A stretch of 64,000 bases of DNA from Armigeres subalbatus (lineage: Eukaryota > Arthropoda > Insecta > Diptera > Culicidae): contig NC_085140.1 in the NCBI RefSeq assembly GCF_024139115.2, positions 339,078,966 to 339,142,965 on the forward strand. The letters run 5' to 3'. The first letter of the stretch is position 1; each line of letters starts with the position of its first letter. The position numbers and the translations under genes were made by a program. Shown here one piece after another: positions 54,348 to 64,000 of this stretch. The notes under the pieces were generated by a model. It was given only the letters and a program-made list of their open reading frames with translations. It did not search any database and had not been told where the DNA came from.

Positions 54348-55112
54348 CAATATGGGTATCAAACTTCTTGAAATTTCATCAGTAGATTGATTTTTAAAAG
54401 GGGGGTCCCGTAGCGTAGTTGGCTACACGTTCGCCTTACAAGCGAATGGTCATGGGTTCGATTCCCAGCCCCTCCACCAAACCCTCGTCAGTCGCCGGAT
54501 GCGCAGCCTACACGGTAGCGTATTGGGGAGCGCTATTTACCGTTGCGACTGCCTGATGACGACTGACAAATTGTTCTTCTCGGAGGCATTCCTCCAACGT
54601 ACCCGGATAAATGGCAAACGAACAATGCGCAACGATCATTGGATCCACGACACGGAGAAATGGACACAATAGACTCACGATGAGATGGACTGGCAACGAC
54701 AACAATAATGGTAATAGAAAATCTAAAAATAGATTCTGTGAGGATTCTGTACACAGAAAAAAATAATGAAAAATAAACAGCGCGTAAAACTTGACATGCG
54801 AAATTTTACGCTATTCTACGCTGAAATGGTCCTCTTCCTAACAAGATTGCTTACAACTTGTATGCAATAATGACGATTCACGTCAAATATTGTATACATT
54901 TAGGCTATATCCTACGTGGAATTACGCATCAACAATATGGGTATCAAACTTCTTGAAATTTACTCTTGCACATGTCCTTCATGATCCTAGACTCACCAGA
55001 CAAGTTGACTACTGAGTGACCATTCTGGAACAGGTTCCCCGAGAGCCGGAGTTGGCCAAAAACATTTCTCATTGGAACCCCAACAATATGGTCATCAAAC
55101 TTCTTGAAATTG
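54348..55112. repeat. Diverged direct repeat containing ATCAAACTTCTTGAAATT
   Basis: The sentence CAATATGGGTATCAAACTTC followed by TTGAAATT occurs near 54348, 54931 and 55083. Intervening stretches (for example GGAACAGGTTCCCCGAGAG) are also partly repeated. The first copy is separated from the others by the SINE at 54401. Confidence 0.6.
54401..54745 (+). mobile_element. tRNA-derived SINE 'family Z' copy with tRNA-like head
   Basis: The head (54401-54478) is a tRNA-like fold: D stem GTAG/CTAC, anticodon stem TTCGC/GCGAA around CTTACAA (TAC loop, valine-type), B box GGTTCGATTCC, then CCCCTCCACCA. The body (54480-54745) matches the complement of 13683-13928. It ends near an A-rich tract. A genuine tRNA is unlikely because the acceptor is mispaired and a body follows. 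Confidence 0.7.
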
Positions 55113-55763
55113 TCTCAAGTGTTTATTTCTGATCTATTTCGGTTCATCAAACAATTTCCCCCGGATGGCTAATTCCGGAATAGGTTCTCTGAGAAGTCAA
55201 GAGTGTTTTAAAGCCACATTTTGTATTAAATAAAAATTTTCTAGCAATGTGAGTGCAAAATTAATGCAAGGGCCACTCATTGACGCCGGGTGACCAGCAG
55301 GAGACTCTCCATAAGATTCCGGACACTCGAAGATATGATCGATTCCAGAAATTCTTCTAGACAGATGTGACTTTTCATAAACCGTTTGTTTTAACATTGT
55401 CACATCAAAACCAATACATGCACTACTCTTCGATCATAGGTGGCCTCTATCTGATATGTACTACGAAAGTTTGTTCTAGCAATTTGCGCCTTTTTTATAA
55501 ACAATCCGTTGTAAAATAATGTCAAGGGCCACTAATTGACTCCAGGTGTGCACTAAGTTATCCTTGGGAAGCTCTGGACCATCCGGATCAGTGGTTAATT
55601 CTTGAAATTCGTCATTTGTTGTGAGAGCAAAATTAATGCAATGGCTACCTGGTGGTCTGCAAATGGTGCTCCAGAAGTCCAGAGCAGTGATCAATTATTG
55701 CAGTTCGTTCTAGAAACTTTCGAAAATCGTATGTAAAATAGAAATATAGAAGCAGAGTCTTTG
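55113..55763. repeat. Degenerate tandem duplication of about 0.3 kb
   Basis: Words recur: TTGTTCTAGCAATTTG with TTTTCTAGCAATGTGAG, GCAAAATTAATGCAAGGGCCACT with CAAGGGCCACTAATTGAC, and GCAAAATTAATGCAATGGC. No coding content. Probably the body of an unidentified repeat. Confidence 0.5.
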
Positions 55764-55970
55764 CTCGCGCTTAGAATCATAGGGGCGTAACTGTATTGAT
55801 CGATTTCTCTTCATCGATTTTATATTTGCTTCAGGTGGAAGATGCAATCATCCTTCATTACAACCATGAACCTTCGGCAAACTACCGCAATTCACTACAT
55901 TGATAAAAAGAAAACATCGTCGAAGATAAATCGATCAATACAGTTACGCCCCTATGATTCTAAGCGCGAG
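55764..55970. mobile_element. MITE with 44-bp near-perfect inverted ends
   Basis: CTCGCGCTTAGAATCATAGG then GGCGTAACTGTATTGATCGA, and the complement at the right. The CATAGGGGCGTAACTG portion resembles the hAT terminus at 26690. 207 bases, no ORF, and no direct duplication found next to the arms. Confidence 0.8.
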
Positions 55971-56296
55971 ATTGCGAATATCATTCATTGATCCCGAGTG
56001 GCCACCAAGAAGTCCTCCTGAAATACCGGAATTCCCGAAGCAATCGTCATTTCTTACATTTTGTTTTCAACAGTTGCGTAATCGTGAACCATTTTTTGTA
56101 ACAAAGTAAAAAAAGAAGAAAAAGATACCTATTTCGAATATTCGTCTCATAATATCTTCTTCAATTTTTGCCTTTCTCGTATACAAAGTATACGTAAAGG
56201 CTATATGTTCGCTCCAAAAACAAACTTTTTATAGGAGGCTCGGAGACCCATAGTGTTATATACCGATCGACTCAGCTCGACGAATCGAGGTGATGT

Positions 56297-56358
56297 CTGT
56301 GTGTGTGTATGTGTGTGTGTATGTGTGTGTGTATGTGTGTGTATGTGTGTGTATGTGC
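56297..56358 (+). repeat. (TG)n/(TATG)n microsatellite
   Basis: TGTGTGTGTATG units repeated six times. It is the same tract that holds the R1/Waldo insertion in the copy at 3528. Confidence 0.92.
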
Positions 56359-56389
56359 GCAAAAAATCTAGCCCACTTTTCAGGCACTT

Positions 56390-58605
56390 AGCCCTAACCG
56401 ATTTGCTCGCAACAAGTTGCATTCGACGCAGAATCCTGTCCCATTGTTTCCTATTGACAATTGGCCGGATCGGACTATGGGCTCAGAAGTTATGGTCAAA
56501 ATACTTTTTTTTAGGCAACAACGAGTGGAAAAGTCTAGCCAACTTTTCAGGCACTTAACCCTAACCGATTTGCTCGCAACAAGTTGCATTCGACGCAGAA
56601 TCCTGTCCCATTGTTTCCTATTGACAATTGGCCGGATCGGACTATGGGCTCAGAAGTTATGGTCAAAATACTTTTTTTAGGCAACAACGAGTGGAAAAGT
56701 CTAGCCAACTTTTCAGGCACTTAGCCCTAACCGATTTGCTCGCAACAAGTTGCATTCGACGCAGAATCCTGTCCCATTGTTTCCTATTGACAATTGGCCG
56801 GATCGGACTATGGGCTCAGAAGTTATGGTCAAAATACTTTTTTTAGGCAACAACGAGTGGAAAAGTCTAGCCAACTTTTCAGACACTTAGCCCTAACCGA
56901 TTTGCTCGCAACAAGTTGCATTTGACGCAGAATCCTGTCCCATTGTTTCCTATTGACAATTGGCCGGATCGGACTATGGGCTCAGAAGTTATGGTCAAAA
57001 TACTTTTTCCTTAGGCAACAACGAGTGGAAAAATCTAGCCCACTTTTCAGGCACTTAGCCCTAACCGATTTGCTCGCAACAAGTTGCATTCGACGCAGAA
57101 TCCTGTCCCATTATTTCCTATTGACAATTGGCCGGATCGGACTATGGGCTCAGAAGTTATGGTCAAAATACTTTTTTTAGGCAACAACGAGTGGAAAAGT
57201 CTAGCCAACTTTTCAGGAGCTTAGCCTCAACCGATTTGCTCGCAATAAGTTGCATTCGACGCAGAATCCTGTCCCATTGTTTCCTATTGACAATTGGCCG
57301 GATCGGACTATGAGCTCAGAAGTTACTGCCAAAATACTTTTCCATTTGGCAACAACGAGTGGAAAAATCTAGCCCACTTTTCAGGCGCTTAGCCCTAACC
57401 GATTTGCTCGCAACAAGTTGCATTCGACGCAGAATCCTGTCCCATTATTTCCTATTGACAATTGGCCGGATCGGACTATGGGCTCGGAAGTTATGCTCAA
57501 AATACTTTTTCTAGGCAACAACGAGTGGAAAAGTCTAGCCAACTTTTCAGGAGCTTAGCCTCACCCGATTTGCTCGCAATAAGTTGCATTCGACGCGGAA
57601 TCCTGTCCCATTGTTTCCTATTGAAAATTGGCCGGATCGAACTATGGGCTCAGAAGTTATGGTCAAAACACTTTTTTGCAGGCAACAACGAGTGGAAAAG
57701 TCTAGCCAACTTTTCAGGCAGTTAGCCCTAACCGATTTGCTCGCAACAAGTTGCAGTCGACGCAGAGTCCTGTCCCATTATTTCCTATAGAAAATTGGCC
57801 AGATCAGACTATGGGCTCAGCAGTTATGGTCAAAATACTTTTTTTCAGGCAACAACGAGTGGAAAAGTCTAGCCCATTTTTCAGACACTTACCCTTAACC
57901 GATTTGCTCGCAACAAGTTGTATTCGACGCAGAATCCTGTCCCATTGTTTCCTATTGACAATTGGCCGGATCGGACTATGGGCTCAGAAGTTATGGTCAA
58001 AATACTTTTTCCTTAGGCAACAACGAGTGGAAAAGTCTAGCCCACTTTTCAGGCACTTAACCCTAACTGATTTGCTCGCAACAAGTTGCATTCTACGCAA
58101 GAATCCTGTTCCTTTGAAAATTGGCCAGATCGGACTATGGACTCAGAAGTTATGGTCAAAATACTTTTTTAGCAACAACGAGTGGAAAAGTCTAGACAAC
58201 TTTTCAGGAGCTTAGCCTCAACCGATTTGCTCGCAATAAGTTGCATTCGACGCAGAATCCTGTCCCATTATTTCCTATTGACAATTGGCCGGATCGGACT
58301 ATGGGCTCAGAAGTTATGGTCAAAATACTTTTTTCTAGGCAACAACGAGTGGAAAAGTCTAGCCAACTTTTCAGGAGCTTAGCCTCAACCGATTTGCTCG
58401 CAATAAGTTGCATTCGACGCAGAATCCTGTCCCATTGTTTCCTATTGACAATTGGCCGGATCGGACTATGGGCTCAGAAGTTATGGTCAAAATACTTTTT
58501 CCTTAGGCAACAACGAGTGGAAAAGTCTAGCCCACTTTTCAGGCACTTAGCCCTAACCGATTTGATCGTAACAAGTTGCATTCGACGCAGAATCCTGTCC
58601 CATTG
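56390..58605 (+). repeat. 166-bp satellite-like array, about 13 copies
   Basis: The word TTGGCCGGATCGG starts at 56461, 56628, 56794, 56960, 57128, 57294, 57462, 57628 and onward (58450 last), giving spacings of 166-168. One unit near 58113 is about 15 bases shorter. The units are about 95% similar, with two subtypes distinguished by GGCACTTAGCCCTAACC versus GGAGCTTAGCCTCAACC. Frames such as LATSCIRRRILSHCFLL arise from the repeat and carry no domain. Confidence 0.93.
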
Positions 58606-58715
58606 TAGATAGATATGCCCAAAATATGTTTTTCTTCATTCCAAAAGTGCGTAGAAATTACTCACTCGAAAAAAAAACGAGAAAGGCACCATCACCGCTA
58701 GGTGGATTAATCTGG

Positions 58716-58990
58716 GTTTTTTTTTATAATGTGTGAATTGTGGAACATCCGGAAAAGCGTTCAATTTTTGAATTTTTTCATATCAATCTGAATCCACTGA
58801 TAATCTGTGTGAAAATAAATTTCTGTAACTAGATGCGCTCTCTCAGTAGATGAAGAAACTGGCTAGTCTAATCAGTTTCGTCGTTCCAGTTTCAAAATAT
58901 ACCTGTCTGTCCATGTAGGCCGATCAACGAGGGATTAGATGTTTAGCCTGAAGATGATCCTGTATGAATTTCGGGAGTACAACTTGCAGA
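58716..58990. other. No recognised gene
   Basis: About 275 bases between family X and the SINE. Nothing seen. Confidence 0.4.
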
Positions 58991-59540
58991 CTCACCATCT
59001 TCTTCTTCTTCTTCTCCATGGCTCTACATTCCAACTGGAACTTAGTATTCTTTTAGCATTTCCTCAGTTATTAATTGAAAGCTTCTCTATGCCCGCCATT
59101 GCATGAGTATGCATCTTGTGTGGAAAGTACAATGGATTTACTATGCCCAGGGTGTCGGAAATGTTTCCAACCCGAAAACATCCTAGATCGGACCGAGAAT
59201 CGAACTCGCCATCTCCGGATTGGGCCCTTCTTAGCCGTGCGGTAAGATGCGCGGCTACAAAGCAAGACCATGCTGAGGGTGGCTGGGTTCGATTCCCGGT
59301 GCCGGTCTAGACAATTTTCGGATTCGAAATTGTCTCGACTTCCCTGGGCATAAAAGTATCATCGTGTTAGCCTCATGATATACGAATGCAAAAATGGTAC
59401 TCTGGCTTAGAAACCTCGCAGTTAATAACTGTGGAAGTGCTTAATGAACACTAAGCTGCGAGGCGGCTCTGTCCCAGTGTGTGAATGTAATGGCACTAAG
59501 AAGAAGATCTCCGGATTGGCAATCCTACGCCATCTGTTTA
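58991..59540 (-). mobile_element. SINE 'family V' copy split by another SINE
   Basis: On the minus strand it starts near 59540 (CGTAGGATTGCCAATCCGG), has a degenerate tRNA B box GAGTTCGATTCTC, body TTTTCGGGTTGGAAAC, and ends in GAAGAAGAAG triplets at 58996-59015. The same family is at 20849. It is cut by the SINE at 59224-59506. Confidence 0.75.
59224..59506 (+). mobile_element. Feilai-like SINE inserted in another SINE, 13-bp duplication
   Basis: ATCTCCGGATTGG occurs at 59211-59223 and 59507-59519. Head GCCCTTCTTAGCCGTGCGG, B box GGTTCGATTCC, body TTTTCGGATTCGAAATTG and GGCATAAAAGTATCATCG, 3' end AAGAAGAAG. The insertion split the family V SINE exactly at the duplicated site. Closely similar to 38739-39032. 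Confidence 0.9.
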
Positions 59541-60817
59541 TTAATTTGAAAGCAGCGTACGGTTCAGTGAAAAGAAATTAGCTGTGGCAGGTAATGTCTG
59601 AACATGGTTCTCCGGCGAAGCTGATTACGATGATACTTGTAACTTGGGTCGAAATAAAGTATTCGTGTTGCAGACGACGTATCAACCACGTTTGTGACCG
59701 TGAAGAGATTAGAGCAGAGTGATGCGCTTTCAAATTTATTGTAAAGATTGCACTCGAGGGGGTGATTAGAAGATCTGGCGGGCCGGTCACGTAGTGCGAA
59801 TGTCGGAAGAAAGAATAGCAAAAACAATATTCACCAGAGATCCGGATAGAGGCCAGCGACTTCGTGAAAGGCTGCTGCACGCGGTGAAATCGGACATGAA
59901 AACCCTAAACGTTTAGGAAAACTGGAGGAACAGCACCAAAGATTGACAATTATGGAGCTCTACAATACGTCAGTCGTAGGTTATTAAGAGCTTGTAGACC
60001 AAGCAAAAGCATTTTGCATACTTTCAAACGGCTTGTCCGATCGTTTTGGTATCTTTGGCAAAGTTTCAGGCAGTCTATGGGGCTATGTGAAAAAAATATA
60101 GGTACACTGTTTAAAAAACTTAAAAACCATTTTTAGAATTTTTTTTTTATTTTTATTTTTTTTTTTTTTTTCATATGTTGTAGCAGATAGTATATGTATT
60201 ATTTTGCACTTAATGGAGAAATGATGGACAAACAAGTTATAATTAGGTGAAAAAGATATACAAGTTTTTTAATCTAAGTGCTACCGTTTCTGAGATACAA
60301 CGGTTTTAACATAAAATACACCGATTTTTCATTCAATCCTTCAAAACCAGTATATTTCAATATATGTTATAGCGGAAGACTAATATTAATCATTGCATAG
60401 TGGGTCAAGATGGGTTAAAATCAAAAATAAAAACAGAAAAGCGAGTAATCTCCGAAACGTACACTACCCGCCAAAAGTATTGCAACACCTGCTTTGAATA
60501 TTGCAACACCCTAAAAAGTTTAGCATCACTCCAGAGCTTCTATATTCGTGATGATGTATCATCGGATCTTTTCCATTTTGAATGATGGAACCTTCAACAA
60601 AATTGCCCACGACAGTAAGTGCATTGGCCACCGGGTGGACATCCGGATAATCCGTATTTAGGAATACTTGCGAAATCATCATTTCGTCCATCCAATCGTT
60701 CCAGCGAGATGCGTCATCTTTTGTAATCGCAGTATAACATCCCGCCCGGTTCTAAGTATGAGTTAGATGAAGGGGCTTTCCGTAAACGCTCCTCAGGCAA
60801 GCACAATCTGCTGACGA
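59541..60817. other. No recognised gene
   Basis: About 1.3 kb, including a T-run near 60150-60170. CACTACCCGCCAAAAG near 60466 resembles a Tc1-type terminus, but no partner end was found. Open frames are short. Confidence 0.4.
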
Positions 60818-60924
60818 CCCACGTAGCACGCTTGTCACTTATCAATCACTGTGACTAATATGCGACCAAATCCAGTCATATTGGAGTTGCTGCAACCAAA
60901 TCGATCTGAACTGTGCTACTAGGG
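60818..60924. mobile_element. Short MITE 'family Y' copy 2
   Basis: Ends CCCACGTAGCACG and the complement of CCCCTAGTAGCACAG. Inside, TTGGTTGCAGCAACT (complement) and TTTGGTCGCATATTAG resemble the copy at 46031. Confidence 0.6.
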
Positions 60925-60984
60925 GAACTCTACTCTGACCGAAAGGCTTGCAAATTCCAGTACCGATCAACAAGAAAATAGCTT

Positions 60985-61515
60985 GATTTTGTACTATTCA
61001 AACGTTGGTGGCATCAATTCAACTATCGAGTAAGTATTACCGGCTTGCAGTTTCTGATCAGAACTGTGATGTGATTGTTCTGATGGAGACTTGGCTCACT
61101 GAGGTTACACTCTCTAGTCAGGTGTCCGGAACTGCGTATGATGGCTTCAGAAGTGGCCGAAATCATGAGAATAGTCGTAAGTCAACTGATGAAGGAGTTT
61201 CAATTGCAGTTAGATCTAGTTTGAAGGCGAAATCAGGTAAAAATGTGTCTTGGAAGTGTCTTGAGCAGACCTGGACTGCAATCGAGTTGCGCGATCGCCA
61301 ATTGTTTATTTGCGCGATTTACATTTCCCCTGATTGGACTCGTGATATCGAGTACATAGAAACACACTGCAACTGTAAATTTTAAATTCTCGAGGAGGCT
61401 AAATCAGTCGACGAAATTATAGTTTTGAGTGACTTCAACCAAGCTACCGTTTCGTGTAAAACTTCTCCTAACGGATTCCTGTTTCCGGATATCGACAATT
61501 CCGTTCTTCACTCTG
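60985..61515 (+). pseudogene. LINE endonuclease fragment (copy 2)
   Basis: From YYSNVGGINSTIE near 60987, then a frameshift. The main frame (61005-61385) has IVLMETWLTE, LEQTWTAIELRDRQ and LFICAIYISPDW, then a stop near 61383. The following VLSDFNQATVSC (the DFN motif; G to S) is read in another frame from about 61425. The catalytic glutamate and DFN are visible. The histidine-containing segment (RVAHHPAHVV near 61880) lies after an insertion. Confidence 0.75.
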
Positions 61516-61744
61516 TGGAGTTCATCCTGACTGTTGGCAAGCAGGAGCCACTTGGAACGTCTTATCGCACTGTTTGTTCACTGAATGTGACGGAGGACAC
61601 ATTCCCCGATTGCTGTGATTGCTGATGATGTGACTCTAAGTTGTGGTTCACATTAGGCCTACTTCGATGGTTTCAAAGCAATTGAATATATGATTTATGT
61701 AGTAAACGGCAAGTACTGTCTCACTGCCACACACACTCTGGAGC

Positions 61745-63236
61745 GGCGAAGCTTCTAGACTGCTACAGCATCTCAGCTCAATTCTATCGCTAATGAAAAT
61801 AATCGCTACCTGGATTTGTGTTTTTCAACCAAGTCTACAATCGTAAATCTTGCTCCATCCCCTCTGGTGAAACGGGTAGCGCATCATCCAGCGCATGTAG
61901 TTTCAACTGACTGCTATAATTTTCGTGAAGCTGATCATCGTCGTATCAGTCAGTTTCTATCTTCACTCGTATGGGAAGTTATTCTGGACCTCGGAAACAT
62001 AGAAAATGCTGCACAAGCGTTCTCCAACGTTTTAGCATACGTTATCGATCGATACGTTCTCAAACGATCGAGCAATACAAAGAACGGCCCCCTTGGCAAA
62101 CACGTGCACTGAGAAGAATGAAATCTATGAAGCGAGCGGCTATGTTAAGCTCAATCACGACTACAAGTGAGCCAGTCAGGATTGCTATTCTCGATATCAG
62201 CAAAATATTCAACGGAACTTAAAATCACATCCGAAACGTTTCTGGAGCTTCTACGTTTCTACAGCAAATAACACCCAGGAAATCTGTTCGTTTTTCTCGG
62301 ATAAGTTTGCTAAGGTGTTTTGTAACGAGGAGCTCAGTGATTACGAAATTGAGCTCGCAATAAGTAACGTTCCACTCATGAGTCAAGCAATCGGTGCTAT
62401 TGATATCGATGAAACGATGGAATCGGGAGCAGCTTCTCGGCTGAAATCGTCTTTCAATCCGGGACCTGGTGGATTTCCCTCAATTCTTTTGGAAAGACAC
62501 GTCAATGATTTGATCCCTAGTAACATTTTGGTTTTATGCTGGTTTTATAACACTCTTGAAGAGTAAATTATGGTCTTCAAGAGCGTTTTAAAACTTGAAA
62601 TGTTACTTGGGATTGTTCCTCTTCTACGTATCATTCGTGCGTCCATTGCCCATGGGATGTTTCCTTCCTGCTGGAAGACGGCGCGCATATGTTCCCAGAG
62701 GTGATAAACGTGACGTCAACAACTATCGTGGAATTACATCCCTGTGTGCCGTCTCCAAGCTGTTTGAGTTGGTGGTTATGGAACCCCTACAGGCTCATTG
62801 CAAGCAATCTTTATGTGACGACCAACACGGATTTTTTCAAGGACGTTCCACTACATCTAATTAGCTGTGCTCAACTTCATACATCACGGAGAGTATGGTA
62901 AAACGCTTAAAAACTGACGTCGTTTACACTGACTCGTCTGCGACCTTCGATAAGGTGAATCACAAATTGCAATAGCAAAACTGGCAAGATTTGGAGTCAA
63001 TGGTGATTTGCTGCAATGGTTCCGCTCCTATCTTTCAGGGCGATAGCTTAAGGTTGCCATAGGAAATACTTTTGGATCTTCTTTCACCTCTACATCTGGA
63101 ATCCCCCAAGGAAGTCATTTCGGACCAGTCATATTTTTTGCTCTACTTTAACGATGTACATTTAGTGTTGAGAACTCCACGATTGTCCTTTGTAGACGAT
63201 CTCAAAATGTATGTAGAAATACGCAGGCAGGCAGGT
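61745..63236 (+). pseudogene. LINE reverse transcriptase fragments (copy 2)
   Basis: Segments read NPGPGGFPS (about 62455), CDDQHGFFQGRSTTSN (about 62815), TDSSATFDKVNH (about 62930) with the first catalytic aspartate, IPQGSHFGPVIFFALLYFND-like sequence near 63100, and FVDD (about 63190-63201) replacing YVDD/YADD. Each is in a different frame. A complete enzyme cannot be made. Confidence 0.75.
62515..62611. mobile_element. 97-bp MITE inside the LINE, AT duplication
   Basis: CCCTAGTAACATTTT at the left and the complement of CCCAAGTAACATTT at the right, with CTCTTGAAGA and TCTTCAAGAG closing the hairpin. The LINE frame is continuous if the 97 bases plus one AT are taken out (NDLI joining VPLLRI). 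That gives a 2-base duplication, AT, and a clean estimate of the insertion. Confidence 0.8.
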
Positions 63237-64000
63237 TGAATATTTCCTCAAACACTCCTAAGCACTTAGCTAACCACAAAAAGGCTTCAAAATTATACCC
63301 AACTGAACTGATACCACTTACTTAGGAACCAATTCGACCAAGCAAGCAATTTACCTTAAGGGTAAGGCCCAATGAGACACTTTTGAAAAATACCAGTGTT
63401 GATTCAAATCGCATAACTCGTCAACCTTCGAATGGGTGGTGGCCTAGGTTTTCAAATCCCGTTTATTGTTCTCAATCAATCTACAGAGGCCTAACGCTAG
63501 CTCGAAGGTGACGTCACCACTATTGGGTTTCTTTTCATAGGCTAATTTTTTAATCTTAAAGCTAAATTACAATAAAATCTCTGACCTTGACGTTCGTTGC
63601 ACTTTCCTTTACTCCTTGCTGAAACGGTTCTGCTTACGCCCAAAATCCTGGGGACAGCACATCCAACGACGACTTCGGCCACGTGGTCTTGTTCAGCATG
63701 CGCATGCAACCGTGCAGTATAATTCGCGCTTCTAGCAGGTGCACTACACCGCACGCCTTTGCACTCCGGGGCACTACAGGTGAGTTGGGTTCCTACTCGC
63801 ACAGCACACACGCGATGATATCGTTGCTTAGTGGAGAGTAAGCACACTTGGAAACGTCGGTGCCTTGCACTGTTCGTGCGATGTTCGTGCGATGGGTTCT
63901 CCGCGTAGTATGCAACCCTTTAGCAAGCTCTGTCTATGTAGTGGCTGCACAGGTAACGATGTCGCGTGACGGTGGGGAACTTTTGTGAGTGGAGAATTGA
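63237..64000. other. No recognised gene
   Basis: About 760 bases. The last 400 are GC-richer and carry a minus-strand open frame of 101 codons (63542-63847) with several CXXC-like pairs but no known domain. It could be a 5' UTR or other part of another retroelement. Confidence 0.4.

Larger units (their letters stand above)
56169..58715 (+). repeat. Dispersed 'family X' copy 4, with amplified internal unit
   Basis: The copy begins GCCTTTCTCGTATACAAAG and AAGGCTATATGTTCGCTCC, then the TG microsatellite, then the 166-bp array, and ends in CGAGAAAGGCACCATCACC and GCTAGGTGGATTAATCTGGG followed by a T-run. GCCTTTCTCG at the start and CGAGAAAGGC near the end are inverted. No protein. Compare copies near 3528, 30660 and 34349. 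Confidence 0.75.
60985..63236 (+). mobile_element. CR1/Jockey-lineage non-LTR retrotransposon, copy 2
   Basis: Plus-strand ORF2 remnants in order: endonuclease (60985-61515), unrelated insertion (about 61515-61745), end of endonuclease (61745-61900), RT blocks (62150-63236) with a MITE inside (62515-62611). The protein is clearly related to the copy at 18130 (SSQVSGTAYDGFR versus SSQIFGNDYEVLR). Multiple stops and shifts. The right end after FVDD is truncated; no tail is visible. Confidence 0.8.

Noticed and set aside
56250..58620. Repeated proteins such as LATSCIRRRILSHCFLL
   Set aside because: They are translations of the 166-bp satellite; frames end and restart with the repeat indels and carry no domain.
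60456..60490. Tc1-type terminus CACTACCCGCCAAAAG as part of an element
   Set aside because: No matching inverted end within reach, so no element can be delimited.
63542..63847. Cysteine-containing 101-codon frame as a zinc-finger gene
   Set aside because: Cysteine spacing fits no known finger, and the region looks like retroelement flank.
1..64000. Endogenous viral elements (flavivirus- or rhabdovirus-like), common in Aedes
   Set aside because: I looked for polymerase and nucleoprotein motifs and saw none; all RT motifs belong to LINEs, and pol remains belong to BEL/Pao.

Overview
This window looks like repeat-dense, non-genic DNA from a culicine mosquito, most likely Aedes. The evidence is high AT content, many two-copy MITE and SINE families, a DD37E mariner, BEL/Pao and CR1/Jockey-type retrotransposon remains, a Waldo-like R1 element in an (ACAY)n microsatellite, and tRNA-derived SINEs ending in GAA triplets, as described for the Aedes SINE Feilai. 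The species call is inference. I found no host protein-coding gene, rRNA or CRISPR that I can defend. The longest clean reading frame that looks protein-coding (310 codons, 23672-24604) is a retrotransposon ORF1.

Layout. 0-5.4 kb: AT-rich sequence, then a dispersed element (here 'family X') split by an R1/Waldo-like element. 5.4-11.8 kb: a 24-bp minisatellite and a DD37E mariner duplicated together in tandem; one mariner copy carries a TTAA-flanked foldback MITE, and a sister copy preserves the empty site. 11.97-12.86 kb: an AT-rich foldback with 10-bp direct flanks. 13.4-17.9 kb: tRNA-like and SINE sequences, then a minus-strand BEL/Pao remnant cut by a mariner MITE. 17.9-21.9 kb: a DNA element with an 11-bp duplication holding a decayed CR1/Jockey-type LINE and a SINE. 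23.5-24.7 kb: an ORF1-only retroposed unit with poly(A) and target-site duplication. 26.7-28.4 kb: a hAT remnant with a perfect 8-bp duplication and an internal Harbinger-like MITE. 29.5-31.6 kb: a decayed 23-bp minisatellite and a foldback. 32.5-36.6 kb: a pogo/Tigger-like element containing up to four nested layers. 38.7-41.1 kb: a SINE and a MITE with target-site duplications. 41.7-45.3 kb: several minisatellites and two inverted repeats whose arms carry a hammerhead-ribozyme-like core. 49.8-53.8 kb: a DNA transposon with about 0.5-kb inverted ends and a broken transposase. 54-58.7 kb: another SINE, MITEs, and family X carrying about 13 tandem copies of a 166-bp repeat. 59-63.2 kb: a SINE inserted into another SINE, and a second broken LINE.

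The elements do not form a pathway. Their nesting gives a relative chronology, and repeated target-site duplications (2, 8, 9, 10-13 bp) let many boundaries be placed to the base. No base-level alignment or database search was possible, so family names rest on recognised protein motifs, termini and duplications.
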